From the NCBI GenBank assembly GCA_036172665.1, contig CM069876.1:49755001-49819000 (forward strand): DNA of 64,000 bases, given 5' to 3'. The DNA is from Prosopocoilus inquinatus. Taxonomy: Eukaryota; Arthropoda; Insecta; Coleoptera; Lucanidae. Every line of letters begins with the position of its first letter. The first letter of the stretch is position 1. Of this stretch, positions 20,904 to 32,684 are shown one piece after another. Both the position numbers and the translations under genes were made by a program. The notes under the pieces were generated by a model. It saw only the letters and a list, made by a program, of their open reading frames with translations, ran no database searches and was not told the origin of the DNA.

Positions 20904-22188
20904 CAGGGCCCCCGGGAGGTCAAAATCCGATCGCGTGCGACTCCATATTTTGGCGCCCTCTGAGTTGGGGCACACAAAAACGGTCAATTATCAAAATTAT
21001 TAAAAAAAAATTAAAAGAAAAAAAAATGGAAAAAATAGAAAAATTAAAAAAAAAATAAACATTAGGGAACTTTTGTTAAACGTTTTCTTTCATTTTCCAA
21101 ACATTTTCCTTCATTTTAAAAACATTTTCCTTCACTTTTTTCAATTTTCTATCTGCTGCGAGCCGCCAAAAACGAGTAACCCAATCATCTCGTCTTACTA
21201 AGCTGGAAACCGTAACAGCCTACATAATTTATTTTTTTACCTAACAAAATTATTAAGTACATTAAATTTTTTATAAAAAATTTGGCACACAAAACTTTTC
21301 GACTTTTTTTGATTGCTGCAGTTAACTGTTTTATTTTAGGCGACGTCTTGCCGTGAGGTTGAAGGCTCCACCAGAACTCCCATTAATTTTAAAATAAAGT
21401 CAAAGAAACAAAAAATGGAAAAAACAAAAAAATTTAAAAAAATTGGAACAGAAGGGAATTTTTGTTAAACATTTTCATTCATTTCCCAAACATTTTCCTT
21501 CATTTTAAAAACATTTTCCTTCATTTTGAAAACATTTTCCTTCATTTTGAAAACATTTTCCTTCATTTTGAAAACATTTTCCTTCATTTTGAAAACATTT
21601 TCCTTCATTTTGAAAACATTTTCCTTCATTTTGCAAACATTTTCCTTCAAGTTCCTAACCGCTGCGAGCGAAGCGCTTTCTTCTCAACCGACTAAGGAGG
21701 CCCCTGTTCAGCCCCCTCCAGAATGCAAGTAGGTGAATCCAGATTGTTAATAATATTAGAAAAAAGAAAAACAAAATCACGAAAGCAAAATGAACTTAAG
21801 TTTCTAAAAACTTAAAAAGTAACATGTAAAATGAATTTGTTTTTTTTTAACCAAACTGTAACAGCTTACATAATTTATTTTTTTTTTACTAAGTACATTA
21901 AACTTTTTATGAAAAATTTAGCACACAAAAATTACAAAACTTTTCCATTTTTAATTGCCTCAGTTAATTGTTTTATTTTAGTTGACGTTTTGCCGTGAAG
22001 TTGACGACTTCATCAAAACAGATCAGACTTGTGGATAGTTTTTTTTAAAATAATTTTTAACAGATACCCAGTTTTTTGTGAAAAAAACAGGTTCTGACCT
22101 GTATAGTGGCCAATAGGCTAATTGCCGCCCTTTGAAGATGGCGCCCGCGTGCACCGCACGCCTTGCACACTTGGTTACGGGGGCCCTG
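20904..22188 (+). mobile_element. Non-autonomous hAT-like element, copy 1 (1285 bp)
   Basis: Ends CAGGGCCCCCG and CGGGGGCCCTG are inverted. Flanking 8-mers GGGTCTAA (20896-20903) and GGCTCTAA (22189-22196) match 7 of 8, as expected for hAT. It contains two similar halves and an internal AACATTTTCCTTCATTTTGA array. No transposase is present. An inverted relative lies at 59278-60390. Confidence 0.85.
21468..21657. repeat. 20-bp minisatellite inside the hAT-like element
   Basis: About nine copies of AACATTTTCCTTCATTTTGA, nearly identical in the middle. A shorter diverged version occurs at 21096-21140 and, inverted, in the second element copy near 59785-59880. The long open frames here are a by-product of the repeat. 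Confidence 0.93.
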
Positions 22189-22196
22189 GGCTCTAA

Positions 22197-22850
22197 TAAG
22201 TTTTTTTCCTAACACTTTTTACGATTTTTTAAAATATCTTTTAAACGAAAAACACAACAGAGATAAATTATTATCGCACGAACTAATAACAACGTTTAAA
22301 ATAATTGCAGTTTTTGTGTCGTTTCAAACAAATTTTGTTTAGTTTTTTTTTTTTTGCATTTAAGTTACCCAATAGATATTAACTTTATGTTCGCAAATTG
22401 AAAGATCTCTTCCTTGTGAAAAAAACATCAAACTAGCAACAGTGTGATGTGTCGAGAGTGGGAAGAGCGCGATTGTGTTTTATTAAAATGTTTTAAATAA
22501 TTTGACGAGCGTAATTTTTGAACCCCGAAGTCGTAACAGGAAATGATTCAGTAAACGAGTTTTTAGATACGTAAAATTTTGAATTCCTTTTCTTAACATA
22601 ATAATATTTTTTTCGCCTATTAACAGAAAATATTCTGTAATTAATTAATAAAACATGAACACAATTTAACGTTTGCAGTTTAATTACGAAGTTTTCTTTT
22701 TTTTGTGGGGGGTTAACAATGGATCTAAGAACAGTTGCTGCCGTTTTAACAAAAACGTTTCCAGATAACCCGCGGAAAACAAATGATAAACATTAATTAA
22801 AGTTGATTGTTGTCCGATGAAAATTGTAAGTACAATTTTTTTTAATCTCT
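22197..22850. other. AT-rich stretch, nothing recognised
   Basis: No open frame, splice-acceptor cluster or repeat boundary could be supported here. Confidence 0.5.
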
Positions 22851-22854
22851 TTTT

Positions 22855-23065
22855 TTAATCACTCAACGTTTCGCTATAGATTTATAGCGTCTCCTGACGA
22901 AGCTTTTAATCTATAGCGAAACGTTGAGGGTGTTCCCATCATATTTCGGTCCGGTTCGAGATTAAAAAAAATTGTACTTCTCCTGACGAAGCTATAAATC
23001 TACAGCGAAACGTTGAGTGTTTTCCCACCATATTCCTGTCCGGTTCGAGATTTAAAAAGTTTGTA
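22855..23065 (+). repeat. Tandem/inverted hairpin repeats with CTGACGA...GAAACG motif
   Basis: Two direct copies (22890-22972 and 22978-23063) each contain CTCCTGACGAAGC, a short stem and GCGAAACGTTGAG, followed by TGTCCGGTTCGAGAT-like sequence. An inverted CTCAACGTTTCGC piece (22862-22890) precedes them. The motif resembles a hammerhead core with a bulged A after CTGACGA. Confidence 0.6.
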
Positions 23066-23180
23066 CTTACGATAAACATTAAATGATGAAGGTAGATTAA
23101 GAACTCTATTAAGCAATACTCAAGTATTTCCATTAAAGAACCGGAAGGCGTTCAATTTTTTCGTTCGCCATGCCATTCCG

Positions 23181-23630
23181 CACTGTTTTGTTTTTAGTTG
23201 CTTGTCACAGGTAAATTCTTTTCTCGCCTTGGGACACCCCTATTCAACAAGAGGCTCCGAGTTTGGCTCCGAGAGCTATCATCGAGCTTTTTGTAGCGCG
23301 TCGGAAAAGGGTGTGTCGCCGTGGGCCCTGTTTTGTTTTTAGTTGCTTGTTACAGGTCTAAAATCTTTTCTTGCCTTGTGACACTCTGTATAACAAGAGG
23401 CTCCGAGTTTGTGTCCGTCTGCTATCATCGAGCTGGTTTTAGCGTGTCGGAAAAGGGTGTGTCGCCGTGGGCACTGTTTTGTTTTTAGTTGCTTGTTACA
23501 GGTCTAAATTCCTTTCTTGCCTTGGGACACCCCTGCATAACAAGAGGCTCCGAGTTTGGCTCCGTCTGCTATCATCGAGCTATTTTTAGCGTATCGGAAA
23601 AGGGTGTGTCGCCGCCGCCGTGGGCGAGCG
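23181..23630. repeat. ~146-bp tandem repeat, three copies
   Basis: Copies begin CTGTTTTGTTTTTAGTTGCTTG at 23183, 23328 and 23474. Each continues through AACAAGAGGCTCCGAGTTTG and TCGGAAAAGGGTGTGTCGCC. Divergence is slight. The short frame at 23489-23782 overlapping the last copy is not considered a gene. From 23640 to 24532 there is only a GC-box-like cluster (CCGCCTT, CCCCGCC, 24270-24335) and the ZF8 acceptor. Confidence 0.9.
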
Positions 23631-24532
23631 AGCGGAACGTGTTTTACAACCGCACGAGCCTGAAAACAAATTTAATTAAACGACGACATCCCACATCGCT
23701 TATTCTATCCGCTTTTTATTCAGATCATCGAAGAACGCATTTCAAATTAGAAAAAAAAAACGCATCCCTCGAATTTGTTTAGAATCGCAGGGTGGTTTGG
23801 GGTTGGTGAAATTATTCCGGGTGGCGCAGACCGCTGCTGCGATTTCGTTTTTGCTTCTCGCTTGCGACGAATTGCGTAATGTTGCGACGGAAAAAAATTA
23901 AAACGGAAAAATTACGTAAAAATATTATTTTTGCTAAATAAATAAATAAATAAAGAAAGAAGCGACCCAATTAATATTCTTTATTATTTACCTATTGCTC
24001 CATGTGCCGTGTTACTTTTGGACCAGCCTGTACAGAAAATTTACCTTGCATTTACGAAAGGCCTTGATTTCCTTTTAAAACTGACAAAACTGCCGTTCGT
24101 ATTAAATTAAATCTATTCAACTTAGGAAGAAGATAAAAGACCGGACCTAAACAATTCAGTACATGTACGTTAACGCCTCTCTGTAATAAATTTTAAATTT
24201 GCGCGGTAAAACTGCAAAAATTACGATTTCGTCGTACGATTTTCAACGACAGTACACGATGAATCTATTTGGCGTGATTTGGCTCCGCCTGTGGCCCCGC
24301 CTTCTGTGTACTGCGTCCCGCCCCGTTGCCCCGCCCGAGATGGTTAAATAATCGTCAAACGGCCCCTTAAGGCTGTTATAACCTAAAATTGTTATTGCTT
24401 GGGTCCCTCCTCAAGATACTTAAAACAATATTAGTAAATATCGCCATTTGAGCTCAAAATATAATAAAGTGCGAGTTAAGACTTCCAAGTTGACTGTAAT
24501 GTATGAGCATTCTAAGAGATTCTTGGTTTCAG

Positions 24533-26315
24533 ATGTCATCGGCGGATTCTTGAAGCTAAGCCACGGAATAAGAAAACGTTCGTTTGCCGGATATGTCATT
24601 GTGAATTCAAACGTCGCACTTGTCTGCTCACACATATCTTAATACATACTGGTGAGAAGCCATTCAGCTGTGGTCTTTGCGATTATAAATCCCGACAGCG
24701 CAAAACTTTGATACGGCACCAGTTAACGCACACAGACGAGAAGCCGTTCAGTTGTGATCTCTGCGATTACAAATGCCGACTACTTGACAATTTGAAATCC
24801 CATATGGTAAGGCACTCAGATGAGAAGCCGTTCGGATGTGATCTCTGCGATTATAAATGCCGTCACCACGTAAGTTTGAAACGGCACAAGTTAACGCACA
24901 CTAATGAGATGCCGTACGGTTGTGATCTTTGCGATTATAGATGTCGACAACTCAGAAGTTTGAAAGTCCATAAATTAAAGCACACCAGTGCCGAGAAGCC
25001 GTTCGGTTGTGATCTTTGCGATTATAAATCACGACGGCGCAATAATTTGATGCGGCACAAGTTAACGCACACGGATGAGAAGCCGTTCAGTTGTGATCTG
25101 TGCGATTACAAATGCCGTTACCTCGTAAATTTGAAATCGCACGAGTTAAGGCACACCAATGAGATACCGTTCAGTTGTGATCTTTGCGATTATAAATCCC
25201 GACGGCGCAACAATCTGATACGGCACAAATTAACGCACACGGACGAGAAGCCGGTCAGTTGTGACCTCTGCGATTATAAATGCCGATCGCTTGACAATTT
25301 AAAATCGCACAAGATCAAGCACACAGTTGAGAAGCCGCTCAGATGTGATCTTTGCGACTTCAAATGCCGTTACCTCGTAAGTTTGAAACAGCACAAGCTA
25401 ACGCACACAGATGAGAAGCCGTTCAGTTGTGATCTCTGCGATTATAAATGCCGGCGACTTGAAAATTTGAAATCCCACAAGGTAAGGCACACAGATGAGA
25501 AGCCGTTCGGATGTGACCTCTGCGATTATAAATGCCGTTACCGCGTAAGTTTGAAAAGGCACAAGTTAAGGCACACTATTGAAATGCCGCTCAGTTGTGA
25601 TCTTTGCGGTTATAAATGCCGACAGCGCAAAACTTTGAAACGCCACAAGCTAACGCACGCAGATGAGAAGCCGCTCAGTTGTGATTTTCGCGATTATACA
25701 TGCCGACTACTTGACAATTTGAAATCCCACATGGTCAGGCACTCAGAAGAGAAGCCGTTCAGATGTGATCTCTGTGATTATAAATGCCGTCACCTCGTAA
25801 GTTTGAAACGGCACAAATTAGAGCACACTAATGAGATGCGGTTCAGCTGTGATCTTTGCGATTATAAATCCCGACGGCGCAATAATCTGATGCGGCACAA
25901 GTTAACACACACAGATAAGAAACCGCTCAGTTGTGATCTTTGCGATTATAAATGCCGTCACCTCGTAAGTTTGAAACAGCACAAGTTAAAGCACACCAGC
26001 GAGATGCTGTTCAGTTGTGATCTTTGCGATTATAAGTCCCGACGTCGCAATAATTTAATACGGCACAAGTTGACGCACACGGATGAGAAACCGTTCAGTT
26101 GTGATCTCTGCGATTATAAATGCCGATTACTTGACAATTTGAAATCTCACAAGATAAAACATACAGATGAGAAGCCGTTCAGGTGTGATCTCTGCGATTA
26201 TAAATGCCGTTACCTCGTAAGCTTGAAGCGGCACAAGTTAAAGCACAGTCGTGAAGAGCCGCTCAGTTGTGATCTGAAGTCTGAAAGTACACAAATACCA
26301 GAAACTATTAAATAA
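24533..26315 (+). CDS. ZF8: twenty-finger C2H2 terminal exon (largest)
   Basis: Acceptor TTCTTGGTTTCAG ends at 24532, then A and TGT-CAT-CGG. About 593 residues. Cap finger CRICHCEFKRRTCLLTH, then nineteen fingers built from three recurring types: S-R-R-R-N-N-L, x-L-D-N-L-K-S-H and R-x-L-V-S-L-K-R-H. Finger 14 is broken (CDFRDYTC, Cys to Arg). The protein ends in a truncated finger (SCDLKSESTQIPETIK). The first two fingers have no in-frame ATG before them, and a TAA stands in frame at 24513-24515. The first in-frame ATG after the acceptor lies within finger 3, so a start there would lose fingers 1-2. AATAAA at 26719-26724. Confidence 0.9.
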
Positions 26316-26999
26316 CCTGTAATCTTCGGGGCTTACAAATGTTGTACGGAGTTGTTTCGCCTTTGAAAATGCATGCGTTAATACACAAGCTACACTACAC
26401 TGTAAAAAAAAAACATAGTAAAATGAATGAGCACACTCTAAAAAATAATCTTGTAAAAATAGCAGGCTCCAATTTTTACTGAAAATTTACGATGGAAGGT
26501 AATTTAACTTATAATGTGTTTTTTTTTAACAGTGTATAAGTGAATTTCAATTCTCGTAGAAAACTGCATTGTTATATTTACATAATAAGTTGTATGATTG
26601 CATCGAATAACAAAAATCTGTGTATTGGCGGATAATCTTAACACAACCCTTTAACACATTAAGCATTAAACAATTTATTTATATTTTATAATGCTGGTTT
26701 TGTATTTAGAAACGTTTAAATAAATGAACTATAATTATTATTGCTGTTATTATTATTGAGGGCTTCGTCAGGAGTAAAAAAACAGTTTGTTTTTTTTTAC
26801 TCCTGACGAAGCTGTCATTCGGTAGTGAAACGTTGAATGCCTTTCCATTTATAATTTTATTGTCCGGTTTAAGGTTAGAAACTTTTTACTTGTAAAAATT
26901 AACGCAATTTGAATCATACTACAGATTCGTTTTATAAAAATGTTTTAATAAAAAAAAAAATTCTTCCTTTCAATCAAATAACTTCTTGAGTTTATTGAT
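26316..26999. other. 3' flank of ZF8 with a short hairpin
   Basis: AT-rich. 26757-26818 forms a hairpin (GGGCTTCGTCAGGAGTAAAA and TTTTACTCCTGACGAAGCTG), followed by GTAGTGAAACGTTGAATG. This is another instance of the CTGACGAAGC...GAAACGTTGA motif. A poly(A) signal lies at 26719-26724. No gene. Confidence 0.6.
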
Positions 27000-27260
27000 T
27001 TACGTTTAAGTACACGTTCGCTTCTCCACTTGTGCGTATGATTTCATGTTCTTTTGTTCTGTGTGTACTTACAGCGATTACTCATAGAGTCGGCGCATAC
27101 GTATTTCCACCCGCCAGATTATTAAAAAATTTTGTGGCCCAGGAAATTTTGTGAAGTACGATCTCAGGTTCCTTACATCAGACAGCGCACGCGTATTTTC
27201 GCTAACCAGAGTATTTTTTTTTTCTTTTTAATTCTGCATTGTCTTGTTTTGCCAGGGGCG
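27000..27260 (+). promoter_or_regulatory. Upstream block of ZF9 shared with the region before ZF5
   Basis: Matches 5488-5665 in order: TTTACGTTTAAGTACACG, CACTTGTGCGTATGATTTC, GTTCTGTGTGTACTTACAGC, TTTTAATTCTGCATTG. The shared block is diverged but recognisable. The rest of 27260-28470 is AT-rich, with a small palindrome (27443-27475) and no supported exon. Confidence 0.4.
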
Positions 27261-28470
27261 GCGGCGCATCATGCGTCGCCAAGTATCCTCCAGAAGAGCA
27301 AGAGATTTCGTACCGTATCTTACCCTAACCTAACTTTGTTGTTTCATGTACTTTTACAACAATTATAGATCACAAATCAAAAAAACATTTTATAGGAACG
27401 CGGCTGTAAGTAACCAAATACTTTCATTTACGTGTATTTACGTCAAAAAAAAAGTGGACACTTTTTTTTGGCGTAAATTTAATAGTGCTGAGAATTTTGC
27501 TGGGCGGCTGTAATTACCAAGTGACACTTATGGATGACAGACAATAATTTTGTAAGTTCATTAGTCATTAGGTGTGTTCTTTTTATAGCAAAACTCACAG
27601 TAACTCAACGGCCCAGGAAATTTGTACACATGTTTTTTTTTTCGTTTATTGTTTTGTAATTGTTTATTTTGTACGAGAATAGTCTTTTTTCACTGGAGAT
27701 TTGGCGAGCGGAATATCCTTATTCATACATTATTCAGTTCCATTAAAAGAATCGTCTTACTCTTACGGGACACTCTGTATATGTCCAAAGAACTTTATCT
27801 AACCGATATGTATCGTCACGAATTTGAGATTTCTTTTTTATTTATGTATTTTGAAATAAAGTACCCGATGAATCTAATAACCAATTTATAAGCAACGTTA
27901 CACCAGCACTAATTTATTTCATGCGGCCTAACAACTAATTTATTTTTAGAAAAGTCGAACGATCTTTAATTTCCGATAAAGACCACAGAAGTTATGATAT
28001 TTTTCGACGGTTTTTTTTCCACCCTTGTTAATGGTGATGCGATGGTGAGTGTGAAATCAGAATTGTGCAGAATTAATTCAGGTTTCTAAAGGTGCGGCGC
28101 CACCTTGTTCTGAGATTTTCGGCAGAAAAATTAATTTTTATTGTTGAGCCCATTGACTGCGCCCCCTTGCGCTCAACTCAGATACTTAGCAATATTTTCT
28201 GTGCATTTCTCTTGGATACTTTGACGATATAATTTTTTTTCTCCTGAAGCTGTAGGTATTACTAATATCACTTGAATTTTGTTTTACATTTCATTTTTTT
28301 TTTTTGACATTTTGTACTCTGCTCGGTCGGAACAAGATATCTATTATTATTATAAAATGATATCAGTATATTAATTAGTAAATTAATTTGATCTATCTGC
28401 TCGAAATACAAAAACAAAGTGCGATTTAACTTTTAAGTTGACAATAATACATGAAAACTCTTTGTTTCAG

Positions 28471-30052
28471 ACGTCAACGAAACGCCAAAGCTAAACCGAG
28501 GGATAAGAAAACGTTCGCATGTCGGATATGTGATACCGAATTTAAACGTCGTGCAAATTTGCTCGCGCATATTTTAATACATACCGGCGAGAAGCCGCTC
28601 AGTTGTGATCTTTGCGATTATAAATGTCGACAAATCGGAACTTTGAAACGCCACAAGTTAACGCACGCCAGCGAGATACCGTTCAGTTGTGATCGCTGCG
28701 ATTATAAATCCCGACAGCTGAAAAATTTGAAATTGCACAAGCTAAAGCACACAAACGAAAAGCCGTTCAGTTGTGATCTTTGCGATTACAAATGCCGACT
28801 GCGTGGAAGTCTGAAATCCCACAAGGTAAAGCACACGGACGAGAAGCCGTTCAGATGTGATCTCTGCGATTTTAAATGCAATCGCATCTTAAGTTTGAAG
28901 CGGCACAAGCTGAAGCACACCGATGAGATGCCGTTCAGTTGTGATCTATGCGATTATAAATGTCGTGAGCTCAGATGTTTGAAATCTCACGAGTGGAAGC
29001 ACAAGGATGAAATGCCGTTCAGTTGTGATCTTTGCGATTATAAATGCCATCAACTCGGAAGCTTGAAATCCCACATGGTAACGCACACGGATGAGAAGCC
29101 GTTCAGATGTGACCGCTGCGATTTCAAAAGCAATCACCGCCTAAGTTTGAAACGGCACGAGCTAAAACACACTAATGAGATGCCTCTCAGTTGTGATCTT
29201 TGCGATTATAAATGTCGACATCTGGTGAGTCTGAAATCCCACAAGTGGCAGCATATAGATGTGATGCCGTTCAGTTGTGATCTCTGCGATTTTAAATGCG
29301 CACAATTCGGAAGTTTGAAGATCCACAAGTTAAAGCACGCTAATGAGAAGCCGCTCAGCTGTGACCTTTGCGATTTCGAATGTCGTGTCCTCGGAAATTT
29401 GAAATCTCACCACAAGTTAATGCACGGTAATGAAAAGCCGTTCACTTGTGATCTTTGCGATTATAAGTGCAGACACCTCGGCAGTATGAAATATCACAAG
29501 TTAACGCACACTAGTGAGAAACCGTTCGGTTGTGATCTTTGCGGTTATAAAAGCCGACGCGTAGCCGAAATGAAACGCCACAAATTAACGCACACTGATG
29601 AGAAGCCGTTCGGTTGTGATACCTGCGATTACAAATGCCGAAACCTCAGGGGCTTGAAAGTCCACAAGTTAAGGCACGCCGATGAGAAGTCGTTGAGTTG
29701 TGATCTTTGCGATTATAAATGCAGAGAACTCGAAAGGCTGAAAATCCACAAGTTAACGCACACTGATGAGAAACCGTTCCGTTGTGACCTTTGCGGTTAT
29801 AAAAGCCGACGAGTCGCTGAATTGAAACGACATAAGTTAAGGCACACCGAAGAGAAGCCCTTCAGTTGTGATCTCTGCGATTATAAATGCAGAGAACCCG
29901 GAAGGTTGAAAGTGCACAAGTTAAAGCACACCGATGAGAAGCCGTTCAGTTGTGATCTTTGCGATTATAAATGTCGACAGGCCGCACATTTGAAACAACA
30001 TAAGTTAAAGCACGTTGATGAGAAGTCGACGACCCGGCAATCTGAAAAATAG
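28471..30052 (+). CDS. ZF9: eighteen-finger C2H2 terminal exon
   Basis: Acceptor CTCTTTGTTTCAG ends at 28470, then A and CGT-CAA-CGA (R-Q-R). About 526 residues: leader NAKAKPRDKKTFA, cap finger CRICDTEFKRRANLLAH with TGEKP, then seventeen fingers. Four fingers have Ser in place of the extra Cys. Finger 11 ends SHHKLMH (H-x4-H). A pair of fingers (R-R-V-A-E-L/M-K-R-H with R-E-x-x-R-L-K) is duplicated near the C-terminus. An in-frame ATG at 28451 gives MKTLCF if the intron is retained. Tail VDEKSTTRQSEK. AATAAA at 30107-30112 and 30111-30116. Confidence 0.9.
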
Positions 30053-32604
30053 CCGTCCATAATTACTAATTATTTGTAAGTAAAAAATTACAATTTGTAA
30101 AGTATCAATAAATAAAGTTAAAACAAATGCCGGCTTGTCAGTAATTTGAGAACGCAGAGGTTGACACATACTGGTTAAAATCCCGTCGTTAATAATAAAA
30201 CCTCCAAGTTGGTTTTGCCAATGAAAAGTGTAAATCAAAACGTGGGTTTCCGTAAGTCAACCTTGATCATAACTAGAGATCGGAATCACATACAGGGTGA
30301 TTTGTTAGCCTTTTTACAAAGCTTTGCCAAATTAAAGCATACGTAATTTTATGAAAAAAAAAAGAAAACAAACATCCTATCAACTTACGTCTGAATTGCT
30401 TTCGTTTAGAAGCTATAGTGATTTATTTGGAAGATTGTCATTTAACTACCTTCGTCGCTGCATTTGTTTAAATAAAAGTTATAACCATTAAAGATATTTA
30501 AAAATTAAAACAAAAATTAGTTACATTTAACAAAACAATGGAAACAAAAATCGTTAAAATGTGTTCTGGTGTTTCATCTTTTTACTAAATTAACAGTTTT
30601 GATCGTTGTTTGAAATTCTTCCATACTCTAACAAAATGAAAAAAAAATTAAATTAATGATAATATAAATAAATAAATAGTAAATGATTAATATTTGCAAA
30701 ACAAAAAAAGAAGAAAGAAAGAAGTCGTTGTCCTCATGTTAATTTTAAGTAAAAAATGTAAAATTATTTGGCGGTTTGAGTATTACCTTGTTTAGGCTCT
30801 GTACCAAGTTAAATTAAATTTTACGAAAATTAATAAAACAAAAATGCGAATGTATCACTAACACCCACACGCGCCGCGACTGGAGAAGAAAAAATAATAT
30901 CGCCGATAAATCTAATAACTACTTTATTAACAACGTTACACCAGCACTAATTTATTTCGCGCGGACTATCAACTTATTTATATTTAGCCCAGAGGGGTTG
31001 AAATGTAGTTCACGGCCTTGGGCCGGCGTTGATGGTTTACTTTACGAATAAAGCCGCGTTCGCACATGTTTTTCTAAGTCCGGCGTAAAAGATTTCCCCC
31101 GGGTGAGTTTCATTTGTCTGCGGTTAACACGCTATGAAAAAAAAAAACATATTGAAAAAACAGAGCGATCAAAAAATGATATTTGATCCTGGAGGGGTTT
31201 GTTAATTTTCATTTTAGAACAAATTGAATTACAAAATATCATTTAGGATTTAAGTTTAGATCCACGCCCTCCTATTTACTTAGAACAGCTCTAATAGACT
31301 AACCAGCAATCCCAATGTTGGATAGGCATCATTGGAAAGATTCTGTATCAATGAACCGATCGTCACATTCGCTCTTTTATGAGGACGTTATGAAAGAATT
31401 TTGTGTATCACCATGACAAGTTTCCCCAATATGCCCAGCAATGAAACAAAACGATTTTTAAAGTTTTAAAGATTTTTTTTAAAGAAAATTAAAAATTATT
31501 TTTTAAGTCATAGAAATAAACCTTTGTTTTTTATTTTCATTAATAACTTTGATACTAGAAAAAAAAAATAGAATTAGTCATTAAGGTTACCATCGCCTAA
31601 CGCAATGCTGAGGTAGATTAAAGTAGGTCATCCAATCCAAATAAATACGTAGCTTTTCTGATCGGAAGGGAGTTCCTCAAGACAGTTGCCCGAGGCACGA
31701 ACTCCCGTCGTCTAGAAAGGAGCTTCTTCAATTCCGAATGTAATTTAGTTTGTGTATCACAATTCACAAAATTCTAAATTCTTTTTTTTTTAAATCAGTC
31801 TATTCTCCAAATTTATTTTAATTTAAAAGTATACCTAAGATCGACGAGGGTGAGTTTAAATAGAATGGAATCGTTGTTGCTTAAAATTTAACAATTAACA
31901 AAGGATCCTGCTCTCTTTCATGTTCTAGTGTTAATTTTATGTCAATTGTTAAATTTTAATCAGTTAATTAATTGAATTGAATTGAAACATTTTTGCAACC
32001 ATTTGCATTAAGTTGTATAACGAGCTTTGCAAGCCTCCATACAACAATTCTATTTTATGCATGATTCACTGACCCAACGACCGTCGCCTCTATTATTCCG
32101 CCAGGACTTCGTTTTTCTATGAGCATGTTTTTTTTGCTCGCTCGATAATTGGCTTTTAATGATCAAGTGTCCGGAGTTTGGACATTTAGAGACGATTTTT
32201 TTAATAGACAAGTTGAAATGCATCTAATTTTACTTCGGTCACCGTCGCTATGTCTGCTTTCATTTTCTGTGCCATCTCTCTATGTTTCTTTTTCAAACTC
32301 GATCACGGCTCGATGTTTTTTCTCACGACTCCTGATCTATTTCACTATTGCGTAGAGTTTGTGTCACGATTTTCACTGATTGGTGTTTTATTTCCATATC
32401 CGTCTATTCACTTTGTGACGGTACGGCTTTTATAGTAGACCCCTGTAGTCTGGAAGGTACTAGAATCATCGTGAACCTACGAAAAATTGCGATAACATTC
32501 TGTGACGTAAGATGGGGGTGACTCCTACTTAAAATATATCTATTTGCGCGTCACTGCTGTAACACTCCTATGGTAACAGATGGCAGATAGTGCGAATTAA
32601 CAAA
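30053..32604. other. 2.5-kb gap, no gene recognised
   Basis: After the ZF9 poly(A) signals the sequence is AT-rich with homopolymer runs. TACAGGGTGATTTGTTAGCC at 30292-30311 could be the end of a MITE, but I found no partner. Short frames at 32149-32435 have no recognisable features. Confidence 0.5.
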
Positions 32605-32650
32605 TTAAAGCGCACTAACGAAAAGTCGTTCAGTGCGATTTAACTTCCAA
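32605..32650 (+). pseudogene. Relic of a zinc-finger linker
   Basis: ACAAATTAAAGCGCACTAACGAAAAGTCGTTCAG corresponds to the HKLKHTNEKPFS coding string (CACAAGTTAAAGCACACTAA...), with the last part of a finger and start of the next destroyed. It stands about 35 bp before the GACAGTAATAC... stretch leading to the ZF10 acceptor. Confidence 0.6.
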
Positions 32651-32684
32651 ATTGACAGTAATACAAGAAAATTCTTTGTTTCAG

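Noticed and set aside
21462..21732. CRISPR-like regular array and ORFs IFLHFENIF.../MKENVFK...
   Set aside because: A eukaryotic minisatellite of a 20-bp unit with no spacers, inside a hAT-like element. The frames are repeat artefacts.
24270..24335. GC-box-like CCCGCCC cluster as a ZF8 promoter
   Set aside because: GC boxes are not a reliable promoter mark in insects and no other start evidence is present.
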